Below are positions 57,218-64,000 of a stretch of DNA of 64,000 nucleotides, piece by piece. Every line of letters starts with the position of its first letter. Position 1 is the stretch's first letter. The DNA is taken from contig CAZEDX010000010.1 of the NCBI GenBank assembly GCA_964511015.1, positions 1 through 64,000 on the forward strand. The letters run 5' to 3'. The DNA comes from FEN-1099 sp964511015. GTDB lineage: Bacteria; Lernaellota; Lernaellaia; Lernaellales; Lernaellaceae. A program made the position numbers and the translations under genes. A model generated the notes under the pieces. That model was not told the origin of the DNA, did no database searches, and saw only the letters and a list, made by a program, of their open reading frames with translations.

Positions 57218-57414
57218 GAAGTTGGTCCTCTGCTACAGGCAAACGGTTCAGATCGACAACGTCATAGAATACGTCATCCCGTTTCCGCGGCAACTGCGCG
57301 GCAAACCTGGGGGTGAGATGTCGGGTGGGCGGGCCCGCTTTCAGCCCATCGAGAACCCACGGCGCACGCACGGTCATAGTAGGCTTGTTCGCCCAGGAGC
57401 TTGTCCATCGCGTC

Positions 57415-57853
57415 TCAGTACTTGGAGAAGCCGTGCTGGAACAGTTCGAAATGGCGGATCAATACGATCGCCCAGGGCGGCATCCGCGTTTCCGTTTTGA
57501 TCTCCAGCACGACGGGCGATTCGTCCGATTCGTTGGCGGTGGTGAACGCGTTGTCCTATTGTGGCATGCAACCGTCGCCCACCAGTTTGTACTTACCGCA
57601 CGCTGAGCCGACGTTCGCCGTAGTAACGCATGTGTGGCTTGAAGCGCGTAAACCTTTTTTGCCGGGTGTCATAGCAGAAACGCAGGTCTGGCGTGTCGAA
57701 ATGCAAGTTGTTCACCATGTAGCGGCCATCTGCGCCAGCGTGCTTGTCGAGTGAACACATAGGTTGAATGAAGTCGCGGACGCGCCGGGCCAGCGCCTCG
57801 GGAACGACATATTTCGATTCGTAGCGACTGACAATCAGGTCATCATGCGTCAT
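57415..57853 (-). pseudogene. VTC-domain (polyphosphate polymerase-like) protein, internally deleted
   Basis: The start (57853) reads SRYESKYVVPEALARRVRDF and NLHFDTPDLRFCYDTRQKRF, the N-terminus of a VTC domain. The frame then stops. A second frame resumes VVLEIKTETRMPPWAIVLIR and FELFQHGFSKY, ending at the TGA 57417-57415, which are the VTC C-terminal motifs. The middle, which holds catalytic lysines and arginines, is missing and an in-frame TAG lies between. It is 15 bases after the TolC-like fragment, so both were once in one operon. Confidence 0.7.
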
Positions 57854-57868
57854 CGCTTCCGTTTCCTC

Positions 57869-58508
57869 TCAGTTGCCGAGGTCATCCCAACGCTCGACGC
57901 CGACCGCCAGATCGGCGGCGCGGCGGTTTCCACGTTTCCAATAGAAGAGCGGCAGTTGGATGCCGAAACGCAGCTCATCCCGGACCGGGTCCTCGCTTTC
58001 AAAGTGGTGGTCCGCTTCGACAAAGGCAAGCCAGGGCCACAACTGCCCGTCGGCGGCGCCATGTTGCCGGCGCGCCAATTCCGCGCGCTTGTCCATGGGC
58101 GTTGCGCTGTTGAGCCTTCGCGGCTTCGGTACGAGCGGCGGTGACGCGTTTGCGGGCTTTGATCTGGTCCAACAACGAACGCTGTCCCAGCGCCACCGGG
58201 CGTTCGACGACGGCCAGGCGTTGGGCTTTCTTTTCGTTTTGCCGGGTGGCCACCTCCACGCATTCGCGCAACCTGCGCCGCTCGGCGTGAAGCATCCGCA
58301 CTTCCGTCACCAGTTTTCGCCGGCGAGTCCGGAACTTCACCTTCCGTTCCCACATGGCCACGAGTTCTTTCTGCTCGCGCAGACCGAGTTCTCCGAGCGC
58401 CGGCGGCAGCCAGCGCAGGCCGGCCTGCAGTCGGCGATTATCGTTTTTCGAGAAGTACGTTGAGGACATATTCTGCACCCGCAGTTCCGGGTTGTTGACG
58501 TTGTGGAC
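57869..58508 (-). pseudogene. TolC-like outer-membrane efflux protein fragment, frameshifted
   Basis: From about 58508 the frame reads NVNNPELRVQN, GLRWLPPALGELGLREQKE and a coiled-coil ALGQRSLLDQIKARK-type stretch like the second helical hairpin of TolC-family proteins. Near 58090 a frameshift moves to another frame that ends with DELRFGIQLPLFYWKRGN, typical of the last beta region. The N-terminal half is absent. It directly abuts the NtrC fragment on the opposite strand. Confidence 0.65.
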
Positions 58509-58770
58509 GGCGAAATCGTCGGCATTAGCCAGGCCATGCGCAAGGTGTTCGAAACGATCGAAAAGGTCGCGCCGTCCGACTCCGCAGTGTTGATCTGCGG
58601 CGAAAGCGGCACCGGTAAAGAGCCGGTGGCGCGGGCGATTCACGCCAGAAGCGGCCGGGCCAACGCGCCGTTTGTCAGCACCCAATGCGTCGCCTTTGCG
58701 GCGGGAGTGCTGGAGAGCAAACTGTTCGGCCACGAACGCGGCGCCTTCACCGGTACGCATGGGCGGTGGA
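58503..58770 (+). pseudogene. NtrC-type sigma-54 activator fragment
   Basis: The frame reads EIVGISQAMRKVFETIEKVA, Walker A GESGTGKE and LFGHERGAFTGTH, the N-terminal part of a sigma-54 interaction AAA+ domain. No receiver domain lies upstream, and the text loses homology after GAFTGT, well before Walker B and the Fis-type end. It is therefore a non-functional fragment (about 85 residues). Confidence 0.8.
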
Positions 58771-58822
58771 TGGTCTTTACAGACCGGGCGCGGGATTCTA
58801 CTGTACGGCCAAGGATCAACAG

Positions 58823-59608
58823 ATGTTCAGAAATCAACGATCTAGCGACTACTTCGGTATTCGCCTGATTCTGTTTTCCGTGCTTTGCATCGGAATGGTT
58901 CTGGTTTTGTACTGGTCCTTCAGCGACCGCTCGAAGAGACCCGCCGGCCAAGTCACGCCCTCGGCGGTCGCCACCCCGGAAGTGGTGGCCGGACCGATTC
59001 CGGACCAGGTGAACCGCGTGCTTCAGCCGCTGTTGGCAAAAGGGGCGGTGGTCGAGAAACAGGCCGGCTTCGCCGGCAAGTATCCGCTGTATGTGGCGCG
59101 ACAGAACGGCCGGATTGCCGGGGTGGCCTATGCCATCAATAGCCCGGCGGACAATCTCGGTTTGCCGCAGATCCTGCTCGGCCTCGACAGCGCCGGTCAA
59201 ATTCTGGGTTTGGCGGTGCTGGCACCGGCCGCCAACAAGCCGGGAGCCGTCACCGACCTCGCCGCTCTCGAAGCCTGGTTTCCCCAGTTGATCAGCCAAG
59301 GCGGTCAGCCGCGCACTCTGCGGAATACCAACTGGCGGCTGGTGAAAGACAAAGGCAACATCGAACCGCCGACGGCCGGCGACGCCGTTCGGCCGATTCA
59401 CGTGCTGGTGGCTTTGCATGAGGCGCTGGTGTGGTACGAGGAACACCACAACGAACTGACCGCCTCGTCCCCGACCCCGATCAGTCGTCGGGCCGACCCG
59501 AGCCGGGAAACTGGCGGCGTTCCGGATCACAACCTGCGGCCGTCCAAGCCATTCCCTCCGGCCCAACCCGGCCCGACTTCGCCGGGCGGCGCCACTCTCG
59601 CTCAATAG
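58823..59608 (+). CDS. Membrane-anchored protein with FMN-binding-like domain
   Basis: The 261-residue protein has one N-terminal transmembrane helix (FGIRLILFSVLCIGMVLVLYW cut to about residues 12-32) and a domain that recalls RnfG/NqrC FMN-binding modules: YPLYVARQNGRIAGVAYAI and ILLGLDSAGQILGLAVLAPAANKPG. The usual ETPGLG motif is not seen. The tail is Pro-rich and disordered. AAGGATC precedes ATG 58823. The assignment is tentative. Confidence 0.55.
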   Translation: MFRNQRSSDYFGIRLILFSVLCIGMVLVLYWSFSDRSKRPAGQVTPSAVATPEVVAGPIPDQVNRVLQPLLAKGAVVEKQAGFAGKYPLYVARQNGRIAGVAYAINSPADNLGLPQILLGLDSAGQILGLAVLAPAANKPGAVTDLAALEAWFPQLISQGGQPRTLRNTNWRLVKDKGNIEPPTAGDAVRPIHVLVALHEALVWYEEHHNELTASSPTPISRRADPSRETGGVPDHNLRPSKPFPPAQPGPTSPGGATLAQ

Positions 59609-59697
59609 CCTCGGCCTCCCTGCAGACCACTTGAGCCTTTGTGGGGGCCGCGTATGATGGAAACCAACAAACGGCTTGCCGTGTCGAAAGAGGAACT

Positions 59698-60639
59698 ATG
59701 AGCCGCTATTCGCTATTGCTGGGACTGGCCGTCGCGCTCTGTTGCACCACGACCAGTCTGGCTGCCGAACCGATCGGCCAGGTGATTGGCGCCGTGGGCG
59801 GCGCGTCGATTGAACGGCCCGGCGTGACCGAGCCAATTGCGGCCGCGCCGGGAATCGATGTCTATGCCGAAGACGTGCTGGTGACGGACCACAGCGGGCG
59901 TTTGAAGATCTTCTCGGCCGGTAAGATGGTCCTGCAACTGGGCTCCAACACCAGGTTGCGGGTGACCTCCATGGCATTCGACGCGACGGCCAAACGGCGG
60001 CAGGTCGCTTGCCGGCTGCAGTCCGGCAGCATGCGGCTGCTGGTGTTGTACGTCTACGACCTAGCCACCGAAGTACGGGTGGAAACGCCGGGGGCCGTGG
60101 CGGAATCCAAAGCGGCGTATTTTGTTTTAAGCTACGAACCCGCGGCGCGCCGAACCGAAGCCTTGGCACTGGCCGGCGTAGTGGGGCTTGGCGTCGGGTC
60201 TTCGGTTGGCCCGCTCTTAAACGCCGGAGCGCTGGGTGTGGCCGTGACCGGCGAAGCGATTTCCTTGCCGACTCTAGCAGACGACGCAACTCGCGAACGC
60301 CTGCTTTCCGCGACCGACGTGCCCAACGAAGGCCTGGCCGAAAACCGCCTCGGCGGGCCGCAACACCTGGCCGACCGTCCGGCTCCGGGGATGGCGGGCG
60401 AAGACGCGCTGGGAGGCGAAGGCATGCCGGCCGCGCAGGGCGGCGAAGCGGGCACCGAATTCGATGCGTTTCGCGAAGCGTGGAGCGCGGGTGGTCTGGC
60501 GCAAGAAGACCTGCCCGGCCGTCGGCCGCCGGACAAAAAGCCAGATCTCCTCGACCTTAGCGACCGCGCCAATGTGGATGTGACCATCGGTTTTCCGGAC
60601 TCGCAAGGACAACGCTTGCGGCCGCGGACCCGGAGGTGA
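59698..60639 (+). CDS. Exported FecR-domain protein
   Basis: The 313-residue protein has a signal peptide (1-22) and a FecR-like domain: GQVIGAVGGASIERPG, DVYAEDVLVTDHSGRLKIFSAGKMVLQLGSNTRL and VETPGAVAESKAAYFVL. Such periplasmic domains are seen in sigma-factor signalling and as structural modules. The second half (about 190-313) is Gly/Ala/Pro-rich and probably disordered. GAGGAA lies before the ATG. Its stop is 5 bases before the next start. Confidence 0.8.
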   Translation: MSRYSLLLGLAVALCCTTTSLAAEPIGQVIGAVGGASIERPGVTEPIAAAPGIDVYAEDVLVTDHSGRLKIFSAGKMVLQLGSNTRLRVTSMAFDATAKRRQVACRLQSGSMRLLVLYVYDLATEVRVETPGAVAESKAAYFVLSYEPAARRTEALALAGVVGLGVGSSVGPLLNAGALGVAVTGEAISLPTLADDATRERLLSATDVPNEGLAENRLGGPQHLADRPAPGMAGEDALGGEGMPAAQGGEAGTEFDAFREAWSAGGLAQEDLPGRRPPDKKPDLLDLSDRANVDVTIGFPDSQGQRLRPRTRR

Positions 60640-60644
60640 CGGAC

Positions 60645-61568
60645 ATGAGTCGCCGAATGCCAGACCTCGTCACATTGCTGGCCTGTCTGCTCGTCGTCAG
60701 TTGCGCCGGTGACAATGTGTTGTCGTCCGTTGATTACGCCCAGGTCGTCGCCGCGCTTGGCTCCCGCGCCGATCTGCCGCCGGAGATCGAATCGATTACG
60801 CTGGCTGTGAGCGGCGATGGTCTCACCACCATCCGTCGTACCTTGGTGGTGACCGAACTCGCCGACGACGACGAAATTGCGTTCCACGTCAGCGTTCCCC
60901 CCGGCCGCCGCACCTTCTCCGTATGTTGCTACAATGCGGACGGGTTCGGAGTTTACCGCGGCGAGCGGACCATCATCTTGGAACCTCGGCATGATGTCGC
61001 CGTGGGCATTACCATGGCCGCCTATGGGTTGATCCGCGGCGCCGTGTACTATGTCGAAGCGGGCGATCTGCTGCCCCTGCCGGATTTCGAGCAAGACGAC
61101 ATCCGGGTCGAGGACGGCTGGTACCGGCTTGAAGCACCGGCGGGAACGGTGACTGTCGAATTGACCGCCGGTGATCTGGTCGCCCCGGGACAGAGCTTAT
61201 GGGGCTTCACCGAGATGGTAATCGGCGACGCCGGTGAAGAGGTTCTCGCCGACCTGGTGCTGGTCGATCGCGCCGCGACGGACTTCGACAAACGGCCGCG
61301 CGTTACCGGCGCTTTCCCGCACCAGGGAATTTCGCCCGGACAGCGCTTGACGCTGTTCGGTGCCGGGTTCGCGGCCAGCGCCACCCCGGCGGTGTGGTTT
61401 GGCTCCGCACAACCGGGCGAGTCGGTCGGCGAAGGGCCGGACGTGGTTGACGATAGCCACCTGGAGGTAACCTTCCCCGCCTCAGCGCCGGGAACGGGAT
61501 ACATTTTTGTTTGTTTGAGCGAAACGGAGAACTGCTCCAATCCGTTTCCTTATTCGCAGTTGCCGTAG
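60645..61568 (+). CDS. Lipoprotein with C-terminal IPT/TIG domain
   Basis: The 307-residue protein starts at an ATG with GGAGGTGA 5 bases before it. The lipobox is LVVSC (about residue 20). The middle has two beta-sandwich-like stretches (ITLAVSGDGLTTIRRTLVV, RLEAPAGTVTVELTAGD), and the end a likely IPT/TIG domain (VTGAFPHQGISPGQRLTLFGAGF). Function unknown; it follows the FecR gene closely and may be co-transcribed. Confidence 0.8.
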   Translation: MSRRMPDLVTLLACLLVVSCAGDNVLSSVDYAQVVAALGSRADLPPEIESITLAVSGDGLTTIRRTLVVTELADDDEIAFHVSVPPGRRTFSVCCYNADGFGVYRGERTIILEPRHDVAVGITMAAYGLIRGAVYYVEAGDLLPLPDFEQDDIRVEDGWYRLEAPAGTVTVELTAGDLVAPGQSLWGFTEMVIGDAGEEVLADLVLVDRAATDFDKRPRVTGAFPHQGISPGQRLTLFGAGFAASATPAVWFGSAQPGESVGEGPDVVDDSHLEVTFPASAPGTGYIFVCLSETENCSNPFPYSQLP

Positions 61569-61595
61569 CCGAAAGGGCGGGAGTTGTCGAAACAC

Positions 61596-61889
61596 ATGAA
61601 GGGCCTCACTTGGCTGCACCGATCGGGCGCGTTGTTGCTCGTTGCCGCAATCGCGTTTCTGCTGGGTTGCGGAATGAAAGGTGAGTTGAAGCCGCGCGAC
61701 AGACTGCCCGATGACGAATCCGGCACGCCGTTGGAACAGCGCCTGTATCCGCCCCGCGAGGCGCCGCCCGACGTGTTTGGCGTCGGTGACAGTATGCAGG
61801 CGCCCAGTCAGCCCGGCGTGATCATCGAACATTCGTTGACGCCGACGCCCACCCCGACCCCGTCGCCCACTTCGGAGGCTAACCCGTGA
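61596..61889 (+). CDS. lptM: LptM-like small lipoprotein
   Basis: The 97-residue protein has a lipoprotein signal with LLGCGMKGELKP, matching the YifL/LptM pattern GCGLKGPLYxP, which in E. coli assists LptD assembly. The tail is Pro/Thr-rich and longer than usual. ATG 61596 is preferred over TTG 61584, which has no spacing from the GGGAG. The gene overlaps dapF by GTGA; the lptM(yifL)-dapF order is the known one. Confidence 0.75.
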   Translation: MKGLTWLHRSGALLLVAAIAFLLGCGMKGELKPRDRLPDDESGTPLEQRLYPPREAPPDVFGVGDSMQAPSQPGVIIEHSLTPTPTPTPSPTSEANP

Positions 61890-62725
61890 ACGACCGTCCG
61901 GTCCCCTTTGTGAAAATGACCGGCAGCGGCAACAATTTCGTGCTGGTCGACAATCGCCAGGAACTGGTCGGTCCCGACGGCCTGGCCGCTTGGGCGCGTG
62001 CGGTATGCCATCCGACCCAAGGTGTTGGCGCCGACGGGTTGATTCTGCTGCAGCAAGATCCGCAACACGAAGTCGATTTTGCGTGGCGCTTCTTCAACAA
62101 AGATGGGTCCGAACCGGAAATGTGCGGCAACGGCAGCCGTTGCGCTGTCCGTTACGCGGTGGAGCAAGGCCTGGCTGGGCGGGAAACGGCGTTTCGCACG
62201 CGGGCCGGCGTGATCCGCGGTTGGCTGCTCGACAACGGCGAGGTGCGGGTGCAACTCACCGATCCGGTCGGCTATCAGGCCCAGGTACACGTCGACCTTG
62301 CGGGCGAGACACACCATGCCGCGGTAATCAATACCGGTGTGCCGCACGCGGTGATCGAAGTCCCCGACACCGAAGCAGTCGACGTGCGAAGCCGGGGGCG
62401 CGCGATTCGACACCACCCGGTTTTCGGCCCGCGCGGCACCAACGTGAATTTCGTGCAGGTGCTCGGCGCCCGGGAGCTGATCATTCGCACGTACGAACGA
62501 GGCGTGGAAGACGAAACGATGGCTTGCGGCACGGGTTGCGTCGCCGCGGGCATAACCATGACCCTGGCCGGCCACACCACGCAGCCGGTTCGCTTACACA
62601 CCCGGGGCGGAGAAGTGCTGACGGTCGATTTCGCCCGCGACGGAGCCATGGTAACGCGGGCGACGTTGCAGGGGCCGGTAAGGTACGTGGCCGAAGGGAC
62701 GATCCATCCCGACGTGTGGCGCTAA
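61886..62725 (+). CDS. dapF: Diaminopimelate epimerase
   Basis: The 279-residue enzyme converts LL- to meso-diaminopimelate for lysine and peptidoglycan synthesis. The two catalytic cysteines are visible: Cys80 in MCGNGSRC and Cys214 in MACGTGCVA. Other motifs are KMTGSGNNFVLVDNR and GRAIRHHPVFGPRGTNVNF. The GTG start overlaps the lptM stop. Confidence 0.97.
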   Translation: MNDRPVPFVKMTGSGNNFVLVDNRQELVGPDGLAAWARAVCHPTQGVGADGLILLQQDPQHEVDFAWRFFNKDGSEPEMCGNGSRCAVRYAVEQGLAGRETAFRTRAGVIRGWLLDNGEVRVQLTDPVGYQAQVHVDLAGETHHAAVINTGVPHAVIEVPDTEAVDVRSRGRAIRHHPVFGPRGTNVNFVQVLGARELIIRTYERGVEDETMACGTGCVAAGITMTLAGHTTQPVRLHTRGGEVLTVDFARDGAMVTRATLQGPVRYVAEGTIHPDVWR

Positions 62726-62749
62726 AGGTCCTACGGTTTGGAGAGCTCG

Positions 62750-63895
62750 ATGAACCGACGCATGTGGTCCTTAGTGATGTTGCTGGCGGCCGCCTGGCTG
62801 CTGTCCGGCTGTTTCTATGTTTACCGAGAACCGCCCGACCAGATGGAAGCGCGCGGACTACGGCCGACCGGTTTGCCCGGCCATGATGAAACGATTTGGG
62901 CGGATGCGCCGGCGCGGCATGGAACCGCTCAACCATTAGACAGCGAAACTTACGTTCGCCTGGCCGACAAAACCAACCCCGCCGTGGTCAACATCTTCAG
63001 CACCAAGCGCGTCCGCACAGCGGTGGGCATTGGGTTGTTCGCGGTACGCACTCCCAACCTGGACCGCAACGCGCAAGCGCTCGGCTCCGGCTTTTTCATC
63101 AGTCCGGACGGCTTTGTCGTGACTAACGCGCACGTCGTGGCCGGAGCAGACGAGATCAAGATCTACTATTGGAAGGAAGATCAAGTGAAGACCGCGCGGC
63201 TGATCGGGCTGGATGTCACCAGCGACATCGCGCTGTTGAAAGTCGACCACCCCAAGCCGATGCCGTTTCTGCCGCTCGCTGATTCCGATGCGGTGCGCGT
63301 GGGCGAGGTGGTGGTGGCCATCGGCAACCCGTTCGGCCTGGACCATTCGCTGACCAATGGACTGATCAGCGCCAAACACCGCCGCCTGCACGAGGGCGGA
63401 CAAGGGTTGTACGAAGACTTCCTACAAACCAGCGCCCAGATCAACCCGGGCAATTCCGGCGGGCCGCTGATCGACCTGGCCGGCGCCGTGGTCGGAGTGA
63501 ACACCGCCACAGTGCAGGGCGGACAGGCCATCGGTTTCGCCGTGCCGTCGAACTTGCTGCGCGAAGTGATTCCGCACCTGGTGCGCAGCGGTGGCGTGCG
63601 TCCGGCGTACTGCGGCTTGCGCACCGGCGATCTGCCGGCGGAAGCCAACGTGGATCACGGCGCACTGATCACGGAAGTCAGCCCAGGCAGCCCCGCGGCT
63701 CAGGCCGGCCTACGAACAGGCGACCTACTGGTGGAAATCAACGGCCGGCAGGTCTACGATAGCCCGGCGGCGACCCGCACCTTGCGGCTGTTGATCGTCG
63801 GGCGTAGCGCGCAGTTGACGGTCTGGCGCGGCCGCCAGCGGTTGAACCTGCGTTTGACCCCGGCCGATGCGGCGTCGGCGCAATTGCAGCGGTGA
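62750..63895 (+). CDS. Lipid-anchored HtrA/DegP-type serine protease
   Basis: The 381-residue protein has a lipobox LLSGC (Cys21), a trypsin-like HtrA protease domain with His128 (TNAHVV), Asp159 (TSDIALLKV) and Ser236 (GNSGGPL), and one PDZ domain (about 290-370: VSPGSPAAQAGLRTGDLLVEING). It probably degrades misfolded envelope proteins at the outer or inner membrane. GGAG lies 6 bases before the ATG. Lipid anchoring is unusual for DegP relatives, which are normally soluble or have one TM. Confidence 0.92.
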   Translation: MNRRMWSLVMLLAAAWLLSGCFYVYREPPDQMEARGLRPTGLPGHDETIWADAPARHGTAQPLDSETYVRLADKTNPAVVNIFSTKRVRTAVGIGLFAVRTPNLDRNAQALGSGFFISPDGFVVTNAHVVAGADEIKIYYWKEDQVKTARLIGLDVTSDIALLKVDHPKPMPFLPLADSDAVRVGEVVVAIGNPFGLDHSLTNGLISAKHRRLHEGGQGLYEDFLQTSAQINPGNSGGPLIDLAGAVVGVNTATVQGGQAIGFAVPSNLLREVIPHLVRSGGVRPAYCGLRTGDLPAEANVDHGALITEVSPGSPAAQAGLRTGDLLVEINGRQVYDSPAATRTLRLLIVGRSAQLTVWRGRQRLNLRLTPADAASAQLQR

Positions 63896-63918
63896 ACACC
63901 CGAGGCGAAAGGTTCTTC

Positions 63919-64000
63919 ATGCCGACTTACGAATACGAACACGAAAACGAAGGCTGCGCGCTCGGTTCGCGTTTTGAATTTCGGCAGTCGATCCACGATG
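63919..64000 (+). CDS. FmdB-type zinc-ribbon protein (partial, runs off the window)
   Basis: Only the first 27 codons are present: MPTYEYEHENEGCALGSRFEF and the start QSIHD. This matches the small FmdB-family regulatory protein, whose usual start is MPTYEYxCxxCG. Here the first Cys pair is spaced differently (only one Cys seen so far). AAAGG lies upstream. It is cut by the window edge. Confidence 0.75.
   Translation, partial: MPTYEYEHENEGCALGSRFEFRQSIHD

Noticed and set aside
57218..57414. Possible coding text between the SDR gene and the VTC fragment
   Set aside because: No frame keeps protein-like sequence, and no motif is seen on either strand.

Overview
The window is a GC-rich chromosomal segment from a Gram-negative bacterium. 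Lipobox lipoproteins, a DegP/HtrA-type protease, an LptM-like lipoprotein next to dapF, AgmX/TonB-like envelope proteins and remnants of a TolC-like protein all point to a diderm envelope. Gene content is delta-proteobacteria-like in the broad sense (Myxococcota, Desulfobacterota or a related candidate lineage): an AgmX/PglI C-terminal domain, standalone Fis after dusB, archaeal-type phosphoglycerate mutase, use of selenocysteine, and many exported proteins with aspartate-rich linkers. No marker gives a species name, so taxonomy is inference. Housekeeping genes (gyrA, lepA, dapF, rsfS, selD, mdh, CM-DAHP synthase) show that this is chromosome, not plasmid or phage.

Layout. 0-1.2 kb: decayed RHS remnant. 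1.2-9 kb: exported DUF2914-like protein, two paralogous Asp-rich lipoproteins, a Rossmann/chemoreceptor-hairpin fusion, gyrA, and an outer-surface lipoprotein coupled to chorismate mutase-DAHP synthase. 9-14.6 kb: an envelope module of zinc-ribbon/coiled-coil/RDD protein, pseudokinase-AgmX fusion, TPR protein and DUF3108 protein. 14.6-21.4 kb: acyl-CoA synthetase facing a surface-glycan set (glycosyltransferase-like, membrane SGNH hydrolase, unknown membrane protein). 21.4-27 kb: two large secreted enzymes, a GH84-type glycosidase and a subtilase, both ending in an Asp-rich tail plus GGCGC. 27-32.5 kb: PlsC acyltransferase facing a tightly coupled operon of amidohydrolase, two exported proteins and a membrane sulfatase/phosphotransferase. 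32.6-36 kb: selD-dusB-fis-mobB, where selD is itself a selenoprotein gene with an in-frame UGA. 36-47.9 kb: malate dehydrogenase, Spy-like protein, lipoprotein, TMTC-like and DUF2079 membrane proteins, GT2, a coupled membrane-coiled-coil/tandem-AAA pair, comF, apgM, rsfS. 48-54 kb: secreted GH36-like glycosidase, methyltransferase, lepA, exported SRPBCC protein. 54-58.8 kb: a degraded zone with dyad repeats, an ERG2/sigma-1-receptor-like chimeric pseudogene, tRNA-Gly and tRNA-Cys, an intact SDR gene, then VTC, TolC-like and NtrC fragments. 58.8-64 kb: exported FMN-binding-like, FecR and IPT proteins, then lptM-dapF-htrA-fmdB.

Together: selD and mobB suggest synthesis of selenium- and molybdopterin-dependent enzymes (such as formate dehydrogenase) encoded elsewhere; selA, selB and tRNA-Sec are not in the window. 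The secreted glycosidases, subtilase and Asp-rich lipoproteins suggest a surface-exposed polymer-degrading life style. The most notable observations are the UGA-encoded selenocysteine of SelD with a candidate bSECIS hairpin, and the possible C-terminal GGCGC sorting signal shared by the two secreted enzymes.
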